In this document: positions 46,672 through 55,807 of the stretch, piece by piece
Layout: every line of letters begins with the position of its first letter
Position numbering within the stretch: the stretch's first letter is position 1
Source of the DNA: Pantoea phytobeneficialis
Lineage (GTDB): Bacteria > Pseudomonadota > Gammaproteobacteria > Enterobacterales > Enterobacteriaceae
NCBI RefSeq assembly: GCF_009728735.1
Contig: NZ_CP024640.1
Coordinates: forward strand, 1 to 64,000
DNA: 64,000 nt
Direction of reading: 5' to 3'
Translations under genes and position numbers: made by a program
Notes under the pieces: generated by a model
Told to the model about the DNA's origin: nothing
Databases searched by the model: none
What the model saw: the letters and a program-made list of their open reading frames with translations, nothing else

Positions 46672-46985
46672 AACTCACCTTCACAGAATACGAGCGCAGT
46701 AACCCCGTTTCCGCATAACTGTATGATTTAAAAGTAAAGTTATGTAGGGTGGGACATTTTTCAACCCTGCCAGCCCTGACCGTGATTCTGATCATGAACA
46801 TGACTCATGCTGTATTGAAATTAAATCACTTTTCTCCATCCAAAAGCTCTGGCATAAAATATGCATTATCAATGTTAAATCAGATAAAAAATACTGAATG
46901 AGAAAACCCCAAAAAAATTGGGTGACTTTCAACCAACCAAACGTCTTTTCAGTATTTATCTCAGATATCAGGGTGCCGGATTGCG

Positions 46986-47960
46986 ATGAATAAAGATCTT
47001 ACATTTTCTATTAAGCGTATTTCTTTCGACGAAAATTATAACCCTTCCAAAAATACGCGCATCACGACTAACTTTGCGAACTTAGCACGAGGCGAGAAAC
47101 GTCAGGAGAACTTGCGTAACGCCTTAGTGATGATTGACAATCGTTTCAATTCGCTGGCGCACTGGGATAACCCTAATAGCGATCGTTATTCAGTTGAACT
47201 GGAAATAATTTCTGCTGAGTTGAACATTGGTGCTGAAGTTACCTTTCCGGCGATTGAAATATTAAAAACAAATATCGTTGATAAGAAAACCCATGAGCGT
47301 ATTGACGGTATTTTAGGCAATAATTTCTCTTCTTATGTACGGGACTATGATTTTAGTGTGGTTCTTCCTGAACATAATAAAAAACAATCTGGCTTTAGCA
47401 CGCCCGATAACTTTGGTGATCTTCATGGAAACCTATTCAAGTCCTTCGTGAATTCCGATGCGTATAAAGAGAATTTTAAAAAATCACCGGTTATCTGCCT
47501 GAGTGTTTCCAGTAAGAACGTCTATCATCAGACGGGAAATCAGCATCCGGTACTTGGCATCGAATACCAGCAAGATGAGCTATCCCTGACTGACCTTTAT
47601 TTCAATAAAATGGGGTTACAGGCACGTTATTTTATGCCGGCGAACAGTGTTGCGCCTTTGGCCTTCTATTTTACTGGCGACTTACTCAGTGATTACACCA
47701 ACCTTGAGCTGATCAGCACCATCAGCACAATGGAGACGTTCCAGAAGATTTATCGCCCTGAGATTTACAATGCTAACTCTGCGGCAGGAAAATGCTACCA
47801 GCCAAGTCTGAAGCATCAGGATTATTCCTTAACTCAAATTGTTTATGATCGCGAAGAACGTAGCCAGTTGGCTATTGAACAAGGAAAGTTTACTGAGCAG
47901 CACTTCATCAAACCTTATCAAACTGTTCTTGAGCAATGGTCTGCTGCGTCCGTTCTTTGA
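46986..47960 (+). CDS. mesX: DUF1852 protein (MesX), partner of core methionine synthase
   Basis: 324 residues, no signal peptide. DUF1852 hallmarks: the N-terminal FSIKRISFDENYNPSKNTRITTNFANLARG, HPVLGIEYQQDELSLTDLYF, and YRPEIYNANSAAGKCYQPS. DUF1852 genes are paired with short MetE-like genes, and the pair has been described as a folate-independent methionine synthase system (MesD with MesX). It lies 24 bases before mesD. AGGGTG supplies the RBS. Confidence 0.85.
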   Translation: MNKDLTFSIKRISFDENYNPSKNTRITTNFANLARGEKRQENLRNALVMIDNRFNSLAHWDNPNSDRYSVELEIISAELNIGAEVTFPAIEILKTNIVDKKTHERIDGILGNNFSSYVRDYDFSVVLPEHNKKQSGFSTPDNFGDLHGNLFKSFVNSDAYKENFKKSPVICLSVSSKNVYHQTGNQHPVLGIEYQQDELSLTDLYFNKMGLQARYFMPANSVAPLAFYFTGDLLSDYTNLELISTISTMETFQKIYRPEIYNANSAAGKCYQPSLKHQDYSLTQIVYDREERSQLAIEQGKFTEQHFIKPYQTVLEQWSAASVL

Positions 47961-47984
47961 TTAACCGAAAGTACAAGGTCACCT

Positions 47985-49016
47985 GTGATGAAAAAATTAT
48001 TACCTACTTCAACTGCTGGCAGTTTACCTAAGCCTTCCTGGCTGGCACAACCTGAGACACTTTGGTCACCCTGGAAATTGCAGGATGCGGAATTAATTGA
48101 GGGCAAACATGATGCGCTGCGTTTGTGCCTGGAAGATCAATTAAAAGCCGGTATTGATATCGTCAGTGATGGTGAGCAAACACGCCAACATTTTGTCACG
48201 ACCTTTATTGAGCATCTCAGCGGCGTTGATTTTGAGAAACGCGAGATCGTTAAAATTCGTAATCGCTATGAAGCGAGTGTACCGTCCGTTGTGGGTGAAG
48301 TTGCTCGTCAAAAGCCCGTATTTGTCGAAGATGCTAAATTTTTACGTCAACTAACCAGTCAACCGATCAAATGGGCCTTACCAGGTCCGATGACGATGAT
48401 TGATACACTTTATGATGGACACTATAAAAGCCGTGAAAAACTCGCCTGGGAATTCGCCAAAATTCTTAACCAGGAAGCCAAAGAGTTAGAGGCGGCAGGT
48501 GTTGATATTATCCAGTTTGATGAACCTGCATTTAATGTCTTTTTTGATGAGGTGAATGACTGGGGGATTGCTGCTTTAGAAAGAGCCATCGAAGGGCTTA
48601 AATGTGAGACGGCTGTGCATATTTGCTATGGCTATGGCATCAAAGCCAATACCGATTGGAAAAAGACTCTGGGGAACGAGTGGCGCCAATATGAAGAGGT
48701 GTTCCCTAAACTGCAAACATCCAACATTGATATCATTTCCCTGGAATGTCACAACTCGCATGTTCCAATGGATCTGATTGAACTGATTCGCGGTAAAAAG
48801 GTGATGGTGGGGGCGATCGATGTGGCAACCAATACCATCGAGACCCCGGAAGAAGTCGCCGCTACGCTGCGCAACGTGCTTAAGTTTGTCGATGCTGACA
48901 AACTCTATCCGTCTACCAACTGTGGCATGACGCCGCTATCGCGCCGGGTCGCCAGAGGCAAGCTGGAGGCGTTAAGCGCGGGTGCAGAAATCGTTCGAAA
49001 AGAGCTGCTGGGCTGA
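47985..49016 (+). CDS. mesD: Core methionine synthase (MetE C-terminal-type, MesD)
   Basis: 343 residues, less than half the length of full MetE; only the catalytic C-terminal barrel is present. Zinc-ligand regions are visible: AVHICYGYG (His, Cys), the Glu after DIISLECHNS, and STNCGMTPLSRRVA (Cys). It begins LLPTSTAGSLPKP and has IVSDGEQTR and IQFDEPAFN. It probably makes methionine from homocysteine using a methyl donor other than methyl-folate, together with MesX. A strong terminator follows. Confidence 0.87.
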   Translation: MMKKLLPTSTAGSLPKPSWLAQPETLWSPWKLQDAELIEGKHDALRLCLEDQLKAGIDIVSDGEQTRQHFVTTFIEHLSGVDFEKREIVKIRNRYEASVPSVVGEVARQKPVFVEDAKFLRQLTSQPIKWALPGPMTMIDTLYDGHYKSREKLAWEFAKILNQEAKELEAAGVDIIQFDEPAFNVFFDEVNDWGIAALERAIEGLKCETAVHICYGYGIKANTDWKKTLGNEWRQYEEVFPKLQTSNIDIISLECHNSHVPMDLIELIRGKKVMVGAIDVATNTIETPEEVAATLRNVLKFVDADKLYPSTNCGMTPLSRRVARGKLEALSAGAEIVRKELLG

Positions 49017-49042
49017 CGCTAACAAACTGTGATTGATGGCAG

Positions 49043-49067
49043 GGCGCGATTTATCGCGCCTTTTTTT
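49043..49067 (+). terminator. Rho-independent terminator after mesD
   Basis: GGCGCGAT and ATCGCGCC form an 8-bp stem around TT, directly followed by seven T. Confidence 0.9.
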
Positions 49068-49192
49068 ATATTCAATTTTTTTGAATTATTTCAGCAAATC
49101 CCTCAGCTTTTACTCCCCCGCCGTCAGGTCTATTCTCTCTCACATCGAGGCACAACGCCTCACCGATTAAACAAACTTCTGAGGAAATGACC

Positions 49193-49402
49193 ATGAAATC
49201 TATCAAAACTTTCGTTGCAGTTGCCGCCCTGTCACTGGTTTCTTTCGGTAGCTTTGCGCAGAGCATCACCGCTTCCGCTTCCACCCTGGATGGCGCAGAA
49301 GCCAAAATCGCTGCTCAGGCCGCTCAGCAGGGTGCGCAGTACAAAATCACCGGCGCACGCGTGGACAACGGTGCTTACCTGTCAGCTGAACTGACTAAAT
49401 AA
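49193..49402 (+). CDS. Small secreted DUF1471 (BhsA/McbA-like) protein, copy 1
   Basis: 69 residues from the ATG at 49193, which is better spaced from GAGGAA than the ATG at 49187. The signal peptide ends GSFAQ. The mature part STLDGAEAKIAAQAAQQGAQ, followed by YKITGARVDN, is the YdgH/BhsA/McbA core. Family members are periplasmic proteins linked to stress and biofilm. It forms a tandem pair with the gene at 49526. Confidence 0.88.
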   Translation: MKSIKTFVAVAALSLVSFGSFAQSITASASTLDGAEAKIAAQAAQQGAQYKITGARVDNGAYLSAELTK

Positions 49403-49525
49403 GGTAATAATTAGCACGATCACAGTTATCGCACTAATTATCAATCATGAAACGATAACTATGGTTATTATTACTTTCATCGAAGGCACACAGCCTTCCA
49501 AACAAACTAATTAAGGATTAAGACC

Positions 49526-49741
49526 ATGAAAACTATCAAAGCACTGTCAATCGCCGCTGTAGCCGCTCTTTCCCTGATGTCAGCAGCCAGCTTCGCGCAA
49601 AGCATCTCTGTCACCTCTTCAACCCTGGACGGTGCAGAAGCGAAAATTGCTGCACAGGCCGCACAGCAGGGTGCACAGTACAAAATCACCGAAGCGAACA
49701 CTAATAACCGTGTTCACATGACCGCAGAACTGTACAAATAA
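49526..49741 (+). CDS. Small secreted DUF1471 (BhsA/McbA-like) protein, copy 2
   Basis: 71 residues. The mature core is nearly identical to copy 1 (LDGAEAKIAAQAAQQGAQ, then YKIT); signal peptides and tails differ. AAGGA RBS. The pair is a recent-looking tandem duplication with 123 bases between the copies, so each may have its own promoter. A hairpin ends the second gene. Confidence 0.88.
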   Translation: MKTIKALSIAAVAALSLMSAASFAQSISVTSSTLDGAEAKIAAQAAQQGAQYKITEANTNNRVHMTAELYK

Positions 49742-49771
49742 CGGATGGTCGTACAGGGAAGTGCCGGAAGA

Positions 49772-49793
49772 GGTCGCCGCAAGGCGGCCTTTT
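49772..49793 (+). terminator. Terminator after the DUF1471 pair
   Basis: GGTCGCC and GGCGGCC (one G-T pair) around GCAA, followed by TTTT. Confidence 0.75.
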
Positions 49794-49860
49794 CCGTTTT
49801 AAATGCAAGTCAGTGCACATCATAGCTGCCGGGCTAAAGATGGCAGCAGGCGGCTTTCTG

Positions 49861-52131
49861 TCAGAAATGCATCCCGAGCTCCATATAATAAGTCCGTCCC
49901 GACTCGTTATAGGTGCGCGCTCCTGCACCATAAGCGTAAGTGCCGTTGGCGCCCGAGGTCAGCGCGTTGCCTGCGCGGAAGTGGCGTTTATCTAACAAAT
50001 TATCGATACCCGCTGTGATATCGATATTTTTATTGATGTTATAAACTGCGCTCGCACCAAAAATGGCATAGGGGGAAACCTGCCATTTTTCACTGCCGGA
50101 CGTGTCCTCACCCTGGGAGTTATATTTAGGCGGCTTTTGGCGGCCATACCATGTCATGGTTCCCTGGACAGAAAGGGCGTTGGTTGCCTGCCAGTCCAGC
50201 GTCGAGTTAATGGTATATTTCGGGATAATCGACAGGTAATCGCCAGAGGTTTCGTTTTTATTGTCGATGATGTAAGTGAAATTGTTGTTCATGGTCAAAT
50301 TTTCGCTGATCGGAAAATTCAACGTGCCTTCCAGCCCCTGAACGACAGATTTTGGCACGTTCTGCCATTTATAGATGTTTGATGTACCGTTGCTGTACGC
50401 CGGGGAATAGCCTGCCTCGATTTTGTTGTGATAGTCGTTACGATACCAGGTCAAACCGGCCTGCACCCCTTCATGATGGTACTCGATACCGATCTCTTTA
50501 TTGACGCTGGTTTCGGCTTTGAGATCCTTATTACCCTGTAAATAACAGCTGGTGGAACTGGCGTAGCATCCGTTGCCGCTGCTGTAGAGCAGATAATTGG
50601 GGTTGGTCTGGTACAGGTTAGGTGCCTTCCAGGCACGGGCAATGCCCAATTTCAGGGTAAAATCTTCCCCCAAATCCTGCGACAGGTTCAGCGAGGGGCT
50701 GATATTGCTGCCGGTGTAGGTTTGATGATTGAAACGTAATCCCGGAGTCAGTCGGGTTGAGTCGGTCAGATCAATATTATCTTCAGTGTAGACGCCATAG
50801 ATATTGGCTGAGCTATAGATGCTCCGACCGGAACTGGAGACGCCGTCGACCTCCGAAGTATTGGTCAGAGTATTGGAGGTGGGATCTTTCATCGTTTGAT
50901 GATTCATCTCCGCACCAAAGGTCATTGTCTGGCTAACCCATCCGTCAAAGGGAATGTTTACCTCGGAATGCAGGTTGGTATCATTCAGAACAATGGTAGA
51001 AAAACCTTCATCGGTCGTGCTGAATAATCCCTCCAGTCCACCGGACAGACCTTCGTTAAGTCTTTTATTACGGGTTTTTTCGAACTGAATGTAATTGTTG
51101 GTGGTCACGCCGTTATCCCAGGCACCGGTATATTTCAGGGAGAGTGTTTGCCGGTAAATCACGTTGGTTTCTTTACCGTAATTTTCCTTAACCAGGGTGC
51201 TGCTGTTGGTGTTCTGCGTGTCACCGGCGTAAAGGTTGCCCTGGCGGCTATAACCCGCATTCAATTCCAGCGCCTGCATGGGCATAAACTCCCAGCGCAA
51301 TACGCTATTAATGTTTTTATTGATCACCCCTTCACGGCCTGCCGGCACCATACCTGCGTATTTACCGCTACGCTCAGCTTCATGCCCGCTGTTAATATTC
51401 TGCGCGTCTGCCTGTGTTTTACTCCAGTTGCTATACAGGCGCAGGGTCAGATTATCCGTTAAAGCGCCGCTCAGGCTGGCGTTATAACGTTTGGTGGCCC
51501 CTTCAGATTTGTGTTCTGGCACGTTGTAATAAGTGTTGAAATTACCATGCCACTCTTTTTCTGCCGGTTTGGTGATGATGTTGACCACGCCTCCCATCGC
51601 GCCATTGCCATACAGCGCGGCCGCCGGGCCGCGAATAACCTCAATACGATCGATCATTTCGGGCGGCACCCAGTTGCTGTCGCCACGGGTATCACGCTCA
51701 CCACGCCAGCCATAGCGCACCGAGTTGCGGCTGCTGACCGGCATCCCGTCAACCAGAATCAGGGTGTTTTCGGGACCCATACCGCGAATATCAATCTGGC
51801 GGTTATTACCACGCTGGCCGCTATTGGAATTACCGGTTAGATTCACGCCGGGCATGGTGCGGATCAGTTCAGAAACATCACGCTGGATAGGGTATTTTTT
51901 GATGGCTTCACTGTCGATGATGGAGACGCCAGGCGCTTGCAGGGTTTGCTCGCGGGCGGTGACGACCAGAGTATTGTCGCTACTGCTTTTTTTATCGCTA
52001 ATCGCCAGTTGTTGCACTGGCGTTTCACTTATTATTTCGTTTGCAAATGCAGGGGAGTTTCCAAGGCTGTACGCAATAAGACAAGCCAGTAGAGAATAGC
52101 GGGATATTGTTTTCATCATGAGATTTGTCAT
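49861..52131 (-). CDS. TonB-dependent catecholate siderophore receptor (FepA/PfeA-like)
   Basis: 756 residues. A signal peptide ends AFA. A TonB-box-like NTLVVTARE, a plug domain (RDVSELIRTMPGVNLTG; IDIRGMGPENTLILVDGMPV; RIEVIRGPAAALYGNGAMGGVVNIITK) and a 22-strand barrel ending YYMELGMHF follow. The GWRGERDTRGDSNWVPPEMI stretch is characteristic of FepA/IroN-type receptors. It imports ferric catecholates. A Fur-box-like sequence lies about 35-55 bases upstream. The start could also be the ATG at residue 5. Confidence 0.92.
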   Translation of the reverse strand: MTNLMMKTISRYSLLACLIAYSLGNSPAFANEIISETPVQQLAISDKKSSSDNTLVVTAREQTLQAPGVSIIDSEAIKKYPIQRDVSELIRTMPGVNLTGNSNSGQRGNNRQIDIRGMGPENTLILVDGMPVSSRNSVRYGWRGERDTRGDSNWVPPEMIDRIEVIRGPAAALYGNGAMGGVVNIITKPAEKEWHGNFNTYYNVPEHKSEGATKRYNASLSGALTDNLTLRLYSNWSKTQADAQNINSGHEAERSGKYAGMVPAGREGVINKNINSVLRWEFMPMQALELNAGYSRQGNLYAGDTQNTNSSTLVKENYGKETNVIYRQTLSLKYTGAWDNGVTTNNYIQFEKTRNKRLNEGLSGGLEGLFSTTDEGFSTIVLNDTNLHSEVNIPFDGWVSQTMTFGAEMNHQTMKDPTSNTLTNTSEVDGVSSSGRSIYSSANIYGVYTEDNIDLTDSTRLTPGLRFNHQTYTGSNISPSLNLSQDLGEDFTLKLGIARAWKAPNLYQTNPNYLLYSSGNGCYASSTSCYLQGNKDLKAETSVNKEIGIEYHHEGVQAGLTWYRNDYHNKIEAGYSPAYSNGTSNIYKWQNVPKSVVQGLEGTLNFPISENLTMNNNFTYIIDNKNETSGDYLSIIPKYTINSTLDWQATNALSVQGTMTWYGRQKPPKYNSQGEDTSGSEKWQVSPYAIFGASAVYNINKNIDITAGIDNLLDKRHFRAGNALTSGANGTYAYGAGARTYNESGRTYYMELGMHF

Positions 52132-52164
52132 CTGTCCTTTGCCAACAAAAATGAAAACGCGAAC

Positions 52165-52183
52165 TATAATGAGAATTATTATT
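52165..52183. promoter_or_regulatory. Fur box upstream of the siderophore receptor gene
   Basis: TATAATGAGAATTATTATT matches the 19-bp Fur consensus at 15 positions and lies in the promoter region of the receptor, implying iron-repressed expression. Confidence 0.8.
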
Positions 52184-52370
52184 AATTACAATAATGGTTT
52201 TTTATTGATCAATAAATGGCGGGAATAGATGCCGTTTCGTTATTATTTCGTCGGTTGACTTTTTGGCAGCGGTGGCAAGAAGGGAATGCGTCGCACCAGG
52301 TTGTGTGAAAGACCCATTAACCTTATATATCGACCTGGCATCTATTTTATTTTATCGGCCAGAGATTCAA

Positions 52371-52808
52371 TCAGAGGTCTGATGATATCAGGTATTCAGA
52401 AAGGAATTCGGAAACCTCATTCTGGCAAATCCCCAAAGTGAAACTGATGCCTGCATGCTGCAATATTTCAATGCCCGCACCCTGATTCTTTGGATGAGGA
52501 TCGAGTAATGCAATGTAGATATGATTTGGTTTCAGTGAGGCCAGCGTCTTTGCACACGAGGGGGTTCTTCCCTGAAACGAACATGGCTCCAGCGTGACGT
52601 AGATATCGCAATCATTCACCGACATTTCAAGCTTCGACAGGGCAGCAATCTCTGCATGGTGCAAGCCCGGTGATTGGGTAAAACCGGAAGAGACCACCTC
52701 GCCATTTCTCACGATCACACAACCCACGGGCGGGTTTGGCCGACAGTCCGGCAGCGCATTTCTGGAACACTCCAGTGCTAACAACATATACGTTTCCGGC
52801 TTATTCAT
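52371..52808 (-). CDS. Stand-alone RibD-like (CMP/dCMP-type) deaminase
   Basis: 145 residues from the ATG at 52808 (GAGGCAG upstream). Zinc deaminase motif: H51-A-E53, then P75-C76 and C85 in PCSFQGRTPSC, which is the RibD deaminase form. RibD normally carries a reductase domain, absent here. No other riboflavin gene is nearby, so the substrate is open; it might act in antibiotic, toxoflavin-like or pteridine chemistry (inference only). Confidence 0.85.
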   Translation of the reverse strand: MNKPETYMLLALECSRNALPDCRPNPPVGCVIVRNGEVVSSGFTQSPGLHHAEIAALSKLEMSVNDCDIYVTLEPCSFQGRTPSCAKTLASLKPNHIYIALLDPHPKNQGAGIEILQHAGISFTLGICQNEVSEFLSEYLISSDL

Positions 52809-53118
52809 TTGATCTGCCTCAGTGCCAATCCAGGTAAATAAAGCAACTACCAAATTTAGTAGTGACGATAATCACGGGTAGTTTTACAGTGCATACCGGG
52901 CCTCGCGGCCATTTTCTGCTAGTAGTAACGGTTGTCGGACACATAATCCAGTCTTAATTTGCCTTACGTAATATTTACAATTTCTTTTCGATATTCTTAT
53001 TATGTGTCGTACCCCAGTGATTTCATAAAAAGCGTTGGACTGCAATGGTCCGAAAGCGCGAGGCCGTTCGTTCAGCAGTTATTCATAACTATTGATCTTA
53101 TCCAGGGGAAGGGAAGGC

Positions 53119-53388
53119 ATGGGAATTTCACAGGCAAAACTGATTACTTTGCGTCGTATGCAAAGTGGCACTAAGCACCGGCTACGTGGTGATAAAGCCA
53201 TAGGGCTGGAAATGAAATGTGATTTTGAAATTGAAATGTGCAAACGAAGGGATATTACCTGCCGAAGTTTGGCGTCATTGATGCGGTCGGGGCTGATTGA
53301 ATTCATTGCCTCGCCCACGGATATGTCACGCTATTACGAGGTAAGACTAACGGAAGAGGGTGAAAGGGTGGTGAATGACAATCGATGA
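53119..53388 (+). CDS. Small winged-helix-like protein, unknown
   Basis: 89 residues from the ATG at 53119, chosen for the strong GGGAAGG just upstream. TCRSLASLMRSGLIEFIAS followed by RYYEVRLTEEGERVV resembles the recognition helix and wing of MarR/PadR-like proteins. No family was recognised. It stands alone before the Exc2-type lipoprotein gene. Confidence 0.55.
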   Translation: MGISQAKLITLRRMQSGTKHRLRGDKAIGLEMKCDFEIEMCKRRDITCRSLASLMRSGLIEFIASPTDMSRYYEVRLTEEGERVVNDNR

Positions 53389-53486
53389 ATTCACCTGACT
53401 GATCCCGGCCAGCACCCCGAGGTGCTGGTTTCAGCCCGACAGGGCTGATGATAAATCAATCGTTTTATGCAAAAGGAAGCTTTTTA

Positions 53487-53903
53487 ATGAATGGAAACCT
53501 CCGCATTGTGAGTGTTGTCGCTTTATCTCTCCTGTTACTGAATGGTTGTGCGCAAACGGATATCAGCGCCAAACGGCATGCGACTAAATTCGTCTATAAA
53601 GTCGAAGATTCGGATCCCAATTTTGTGATGAACAAGGCTGACTCCATCCGCATGGCGACGCCTTTTTTTGCCCAGTTCTGGCAACTGGGCAAAAAAGATC
53701 GTGCACAAGGTGTCTCCAGCGCCGATGCGCAGAAAAGAGTCAGCTATTTCCACAGCGATGAGTTCATAAAATCAATCAGTGGAACGTCGCACTTTGCCGG
53801 TAAAGAATATAAAGATGACGCCACGTTATCACCGCGCTGGCGCAACAATATGTCGGAGGCGATTGCACAAACCTATATGGACGGTTATCTCGGCATAGAA
53901 TAA
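53487..53903 (+). CDS. Exc2-family lipoprotein
   Basis: 138 residues from the ATG at 53487 (AAGGAAG upstream). The signal peptide ends in a lipobox (LLLNGC), so it is membrane-anchored. The body (DPNFVMNKADSIRMATPFFAQFWQLG; a conserved FW/LG region) fits the Exc2 group, named after entry-exclusion proteins of ColE1-type plasmids. No conjugation gene is visible in the window, so an exclusion role is unproven. Confidence 0.8.
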   Translation: MNGNLRIVSVVALSLLLLNGCAQTDISAKRHATKFVYKVEDSDPNFVMNKADSIRMATPFFAQFWQLGKKDRAQGVSSADAQKRVSYFHSDEFIKSISGTSHFAGKEYKDDATLSPRWRNNMSEAIAQTYMDGYLGIE

Positions 53904-54165
53904 CTGTCCGTATCTGACGGTGTCCGGTTATGCCGGGCACCCGCCATCCTGCTGAATATCCTTGGTAAATATCAAACATCAAAAAAACATGATTTTTTTA
54001 TTATATATTAGAGTGTTATGCGTATCGCCTCTCGTTTGGTCATGAGTTTTTCAGGTTGTTTTTGTTTATATATGAAATGTATTTAAATAAGAAATTTATC
54101 CTTTTCATAAGGAAGTGGAACATATATAGAATTTGGATGGATTACTATTTGATAAAGGGATTTTT

Positions 54166-55410
54166 ATGAATTGTCGTTGGGTTATCGCAGCCGGAGCGGT
54201 GGGTATCCATATTTCTTTAGGTTCAGTTTATGCCTGGAGTGTATTTAAAAAGCCTTTTATGGATGCCTTTGGCTGGAATGAGTTTGAAGCAGGGTTGCCA
54301 TTTGGTCTGGCTATTTTTGTACTGGGGATGTCTGCTGCGGTCATGGGGCATGTTGTTGAACGACGTGGGCCGCGATTTTCGGGGTTTCTCGCCACGGGTT
54401 TATGGGGTGTCGGTCTGATGGGGGCCGGTGTAGCCACCTCTGGCATGATATCGAACGATACGTTGCGCTTAGGTTTGTTACTGTTTTTTTGCCTGGTCGG
54501 TGGCTTTGGGCTGGGGACGGGGTATGTCACCCCGGTATCGATGTTGATGAAATGGTTTCCTGACCGGCGCGGTCTGGCAACGGGCCTCGCCATTATGGGC
54601 TTCGGCTTTGGGGCTTTTTTAGGCGGGCCGATTCTGAGTTTACTTATTGGCTCGGTAGGTATTGCTCAGACCTTTTTCCTACAGGCAATCAGTTACACGG
54701 CAATTATGTTGTTATCATCAGCCTGTCTGAAATTACCGCCACCAGACTGGCAACCCGCGCGGGAAAAGGTGAAGCCCGGCAAAATACCGGCTCAGGGCGT
54801 GATGCCAATGACAGCCAATCAAGCGGTCCGTACTCGCTGTTTTTTAGGGTTGTGGCTGATGATGTTTATAAATATCACCTGCGGTATTGCGTTAATTTCC
54901 GTCGCTTCTCCACTGGCTCAGGAAGCAACGGGTATATCAGCACTGGCAGCGGGGTCGCTGGTTGGGATGATCGGGTTATTTAATGGGCTGGGGCGAATTG
55001 CGTGGGCATCTTTCTCCGATATTATTGGTCGTCCCAATACCTACATCCTCTTTTTCGCTCTGCAAATTGTCGCGTTCTGGCTACTGCCCTCATTGCAGCA
55101 CGTCTTACTGTTTGAAGCGGTTTTGCTGTTGATCATGACTTGCTATGGCGGTGGTTTTTCCACGTTGCCTGCCTATATTGGCGATATTTTTGGCTCCCGC
55201 CAGGTCAGTGCTATCCACGGATATGTGCTGACCGCCTGGGCGCTCGCAGGGCTGGTCGGATCGTCCGTATCCTCTCTGCTGCGACAAAGTACCGGCAGTT
55301 ACGAGGCAATGATGCAGGTGTTTGTCTGGGGATTAGCGCTGGCGTTGCTGGTGTCGGTGGCAACGAAAATGTACCTTGTACGCCAATTGCGTCCCGACGC
55401 TCGTAGGTAA
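54166..55410 (+). CDS. OFA-family MFS transporter (oxalate/formate antiporter-like)
   Basis: 414 residues from the ATG at 54166 (AAGGGA upstream). Twelve membrane segments. The OFA pattern is clear: GSVYAWSVFKKPFMDAFGW at the N-terminus and MKWFPDRRGLATGLAIMGFGFGA in the middle. It probably exchanges a small carboxylate; the substrate is not predictable. A hairpin separates it from the convergent cupin gene. Confidence 0.9.
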   Translation: MNCRWVIAAGAVGIHISLGSVYAWSVFKKPFMDAFGWNEFEAGLPFGLAIFVLGMSAAVMGHVVERRGPRFSGFLATGLWGVGLMGAGVATSGMISNDTLRLGLLLFFCLVGGFGLGTGYVTPVSMLMKWFPDRRGLATGLAIMGFGFGAFLGGPILSLLIGSVGIAQTFFLQAISYTAIMLLSSACLKLPPPDWQPAREKVKPGKIPAQGVMPMTANQAVRTRCFLGLWLMMFINITCGIALISVASPLAQEATGISALAAGSLVGMIGLFNGLGRIAWASFSDIIGRPNTYILFFALQIVAFWLLPSLQHVLLFEAVLLLIMTCYGGGFSTLPAYIGDIFGSRQVSAIHGYVLTAWALAGLVGSSVSSLLRQSTGSYEAMMQVFVWGLALALLVSVATKMYLVRQLRPDARR

Positions 55411-55424
55411 TCAGCGGATACCTG

Positions 55425-55452
55425 CCTGCCCGTTTATGCTAAATCGGGCAGG
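55425..55452. terminator. Bidirectional hairpin between OFA transporter and cupin genes
   Basis: CCTGCCCG and CGGGCAGG pair perfectly; the inner bases (TTTA/TAAA) extend the stem. It overlaps the last codons of the cupin gene. Confidence 0.7.
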
Positions 55453-55781
55453 TCAGTGCGGTCGCCTCGCGTGGTAGGGTGGGAAATAACAATAAACTCT
55501 ACCGCGTCATCGCTGTCGTTTCTGGCCTGGTGTTTTGCCTCGGGAGGAATTTCGATGCCCTGCAACGCAGCGATTTCCTGCTTTTCACCTTCCAGCTCCA
55601 TGGTCAGCACGCCCTTCACGACAAAGAAAAATTGTCGGGATACGGCGTGGTAATGCCGCTTTTCCTCGGTATGCGGTGGCATTTTTTCGTGAATAACCAG
55701 CATGTCCTGGCGTTTGACCAGATACCATCCATCGCATCTTTCACCCCAGATGTAGTGCTCGGCATTATCTTTAGAAATCAT
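55434..55781 (-). CDS. Cupin-domain protein
   Basis: 115 residues, single cupin. Metal-binding motif 1 is HYHAVSRQFFFVVKGVLTMELEGE; motif 2 is PPEAKHQARNDSDDAVEFIVIS. It is a small soluble protein of unknown ligand. It follows the LysR gene by 26 bases on the same strand, so the pair may be an operon. Confidence 0.85.
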   Translation of the reverse strand: MISKDNAEHYIWGERCDGWYLVKRQDMLVIHEKMPPHTEEKRHYHAVSRQFFFVVKGVLTMELEGEKQEIAALQGIEIPPEAKHQARNDSDDAVEFIVISHPTTRGDRTDLPDLA

Positions 55782-55807
55782 CTGATCCTCTGGCCTGATT
55801 TAACGGT

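Noticed and set aside
46939..46946. AAACGTCT as a MetJ box before mesX
   Set aside because: Only one imperfect 8-mer was seen; MetJ needs tandem boxes.
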